Of a DNA stretch of 13,556 nt, positions 13,073 to 13,556 are shown one piece after another. This stretch comes from Solirubrobacterales bacterium. GTDB taxonomy: Bacteria; Actinomycetota; Thermoleophilia; Solirubrobacterales; Solirubrobacteraceae. Both the position numbers and the translations under genes were made by a program. The stretch lies in NCBI GenBank assembly GCA_009781575.1, contig WQXW01000016.1:1-13556 (forward strand), read 5' to 3'. The notes beneath the pieces were generated by a model, which made no database searches, had not been told where the DNA came from, and saw only the letters and a list, made by a program, of their open reading frames with translations. Numbering within the stretch: position 1 is the first letter of the stretch; every line of letters starts with the position of its first letter.

Positions 13073-13408
13073 TCAGTCGTCTTGGGGTGGACCGATCGGA
13101 TCCCGTGTGACGGGGCGGAACGCGGCCGGCGTGTCGAACACGCGCAGCTCCGAGGTTCTGGCGAGGTGCTGCCCGATCCCGGCCTCGTACTCCCTGAACG
13201 CGTCGGAGCGGTAGTGCGCGTCGAGCGCCCCCCGGTCACTCCACTCCTGCACCAGCACGAAGTGGCCGGGATCCTCGAGCGCCTCGGCGAACGCGTATTG
13301 AACGCAGCCCGGCTGCCGTCTCACGCGATCCTGCGTGGCGCGCATGAGCTGGCGGACCGCGTCGAGGTGGGCAACCTGCGCGAAGACCTCGCCGATCGCG
13401 AGAATCAT
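13073..13408 (-). CDS. Antibiotic biosynthesis monooxygenase (ABM/YgiN-like) domain protein
   Basis: 111 residues with the ferredoxin-like ABM pattern: a first strand MILAIGEVFAQ, a helix (HLDAVRQLMRATQDRVRRQPG), then CVQYAFAEALEDPGHFVLVQEWSDRGALDAHYRSDAFREY (35-74), the family hallmark being the E-W pair (E55, W56) and the H-Y-x-S-D-x-F segment. Members are dimeric cofactor-free oxygenases or quinol monooxygenases acting on aromatic substrates, or heme-related enzymes; the substrate is unknown here. ATG 13408 opens the domain precisely. The frame stays open upstream through the GCCGCT-rich tract (GTG 13534 and beyond), but that would only add Ser/Gly/Asp repeats. No ribosome site or TANNNT box is seen just upstream. 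Confidence 0.9.
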   Translation of the reverse strand: MILAIGEVFAQVAHLDAVRQLMRATQDRVRRQPGCVQYAFAEALEDPGHFVLVQEWSDRGALDAHYRSDAFREYEAGIGQHLARTSELRVFDTPAAFRPVTRDPIGPPQDD

Positions 13409-13440
13409 CGCGCCACGCCCACCGGCGCATCCTCGCCGGT

Positions 13441-13520
13441 GCCGCCCGCTGCCGCTGCCGCTGTCGCCGCTGCCGCTGTCGCTCCTGCCGCTGTCGCTGC
13501 CGCCGCTGCCTCTGCCGCGC
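13441..13520. repeat. GCCGCT-type hexanucleotide low-complexity tract
   Basis: CCGCTG and close variants (TCGCTG, CCTCTG) recur with a mostly 6-bp period. All frames are open on at least one strand, so reading frames through it carry little weight. It lies upstream of the monooxygenase-like gene and just before a possible rightward gene at the window edge. Confidence 0.75.
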
Positions 13521-13556
13521 GGCCCGCCTCGCACGTGCTGGCGGTCACCTTCTGGA

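Noticed and set aside
10587..13214. 875-codon plus-strand open frame
   Set aside because: It runs antisense to the RR-TrxR-like and DUF2630 genes and through the DUF5519-like gene and repeat copy B in another frame; a by-product of high GC.
13073..13534. Extended 153-codon version of the monooxygenase-like gene from GTG 13534
   Set aside because: The additional 42 residues are only Ser/Gly/Asp/Arg repeats from the GCCGCT tract, while ATG 13408 begins the domain at its first strand.

Overview
The window is very GC-rich DNA (strongly GC-biased third codon positions, few A/T tracts) packed with short operons. Gene content points to a high-GC actinobacterium, most likely of the Thermoleophilia/Solirubrobacterales type. 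That placement is an inference from gene families (DUF2630, a DrrAB-type exporter, a response regulator fused to a thioredoxin-reductase-like domain, a bacterial UBP zinc finger) and from several start codons lying directly behind a TANNNT -10 box. No rRNA, tRNA, CRISPR array, transposase or phage gene was found.

Layout. 1-1701 (minus): exported alkaline-phosphatase-superfamily enzyme, C-terminus cut by the window edge. 1852-2385 (plus): AAC(6')-like GNAT acetyltransferase, divergent from it. 2468-2572: first copy of a 105-bp palindromic intergenic repeat. 2626-5263 (plus): three-gene ABC exporter operon (ATPase plus two ABC-2 permeases) linked by ATGA overlaps. 5320-5775 (plus): RidA/YjgF-family protein. 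5988-6689 (plus): secreted His- and Asp-rich protein. 6887-8632 (plus): ECF-type sigma factor with a predicted membrane helix and a 330-residue low-complexity tail carrying His7 and Ser/Asp/His pentapeptide repeats.

12498 down to 8705 (minus): a four-gene signalling cluster read in the order DUF2630 protein, response regulator fused to a TrxR-like flavoprotein, histidine kinase with a cyclic-nucleotide-binding-like sensor, and UBP-type zinc finger. The last three are joined by 4-bp overlaps. Divergent from it is a DUF5519-like gene (12547-12900, plus), followed by the second repeat copy (12922-13026) and a convergent antibiotic-biosynthesis-monooxygenase-like gene (13073-13408, minus). The window ends in a GCCGCT-rich low-complexity tract.

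The parts most worth attention are: (a) the two-copy 105-bp palindromic element, (b) the apparently membrane-tethered sigma factor beside a His/Asp-rich secreted protein, (c) the kinase / RR-TrxR-like / UBP-zinc-finger operon, whose TrxR-like domain lacks the CxxC redox pair, and (d) a recurring leaderless promoter layout, including a back-to-back pair flanking a perfect palindrome. Several unrelated proteins also carry in-frame short tandem repeats at one terminus.
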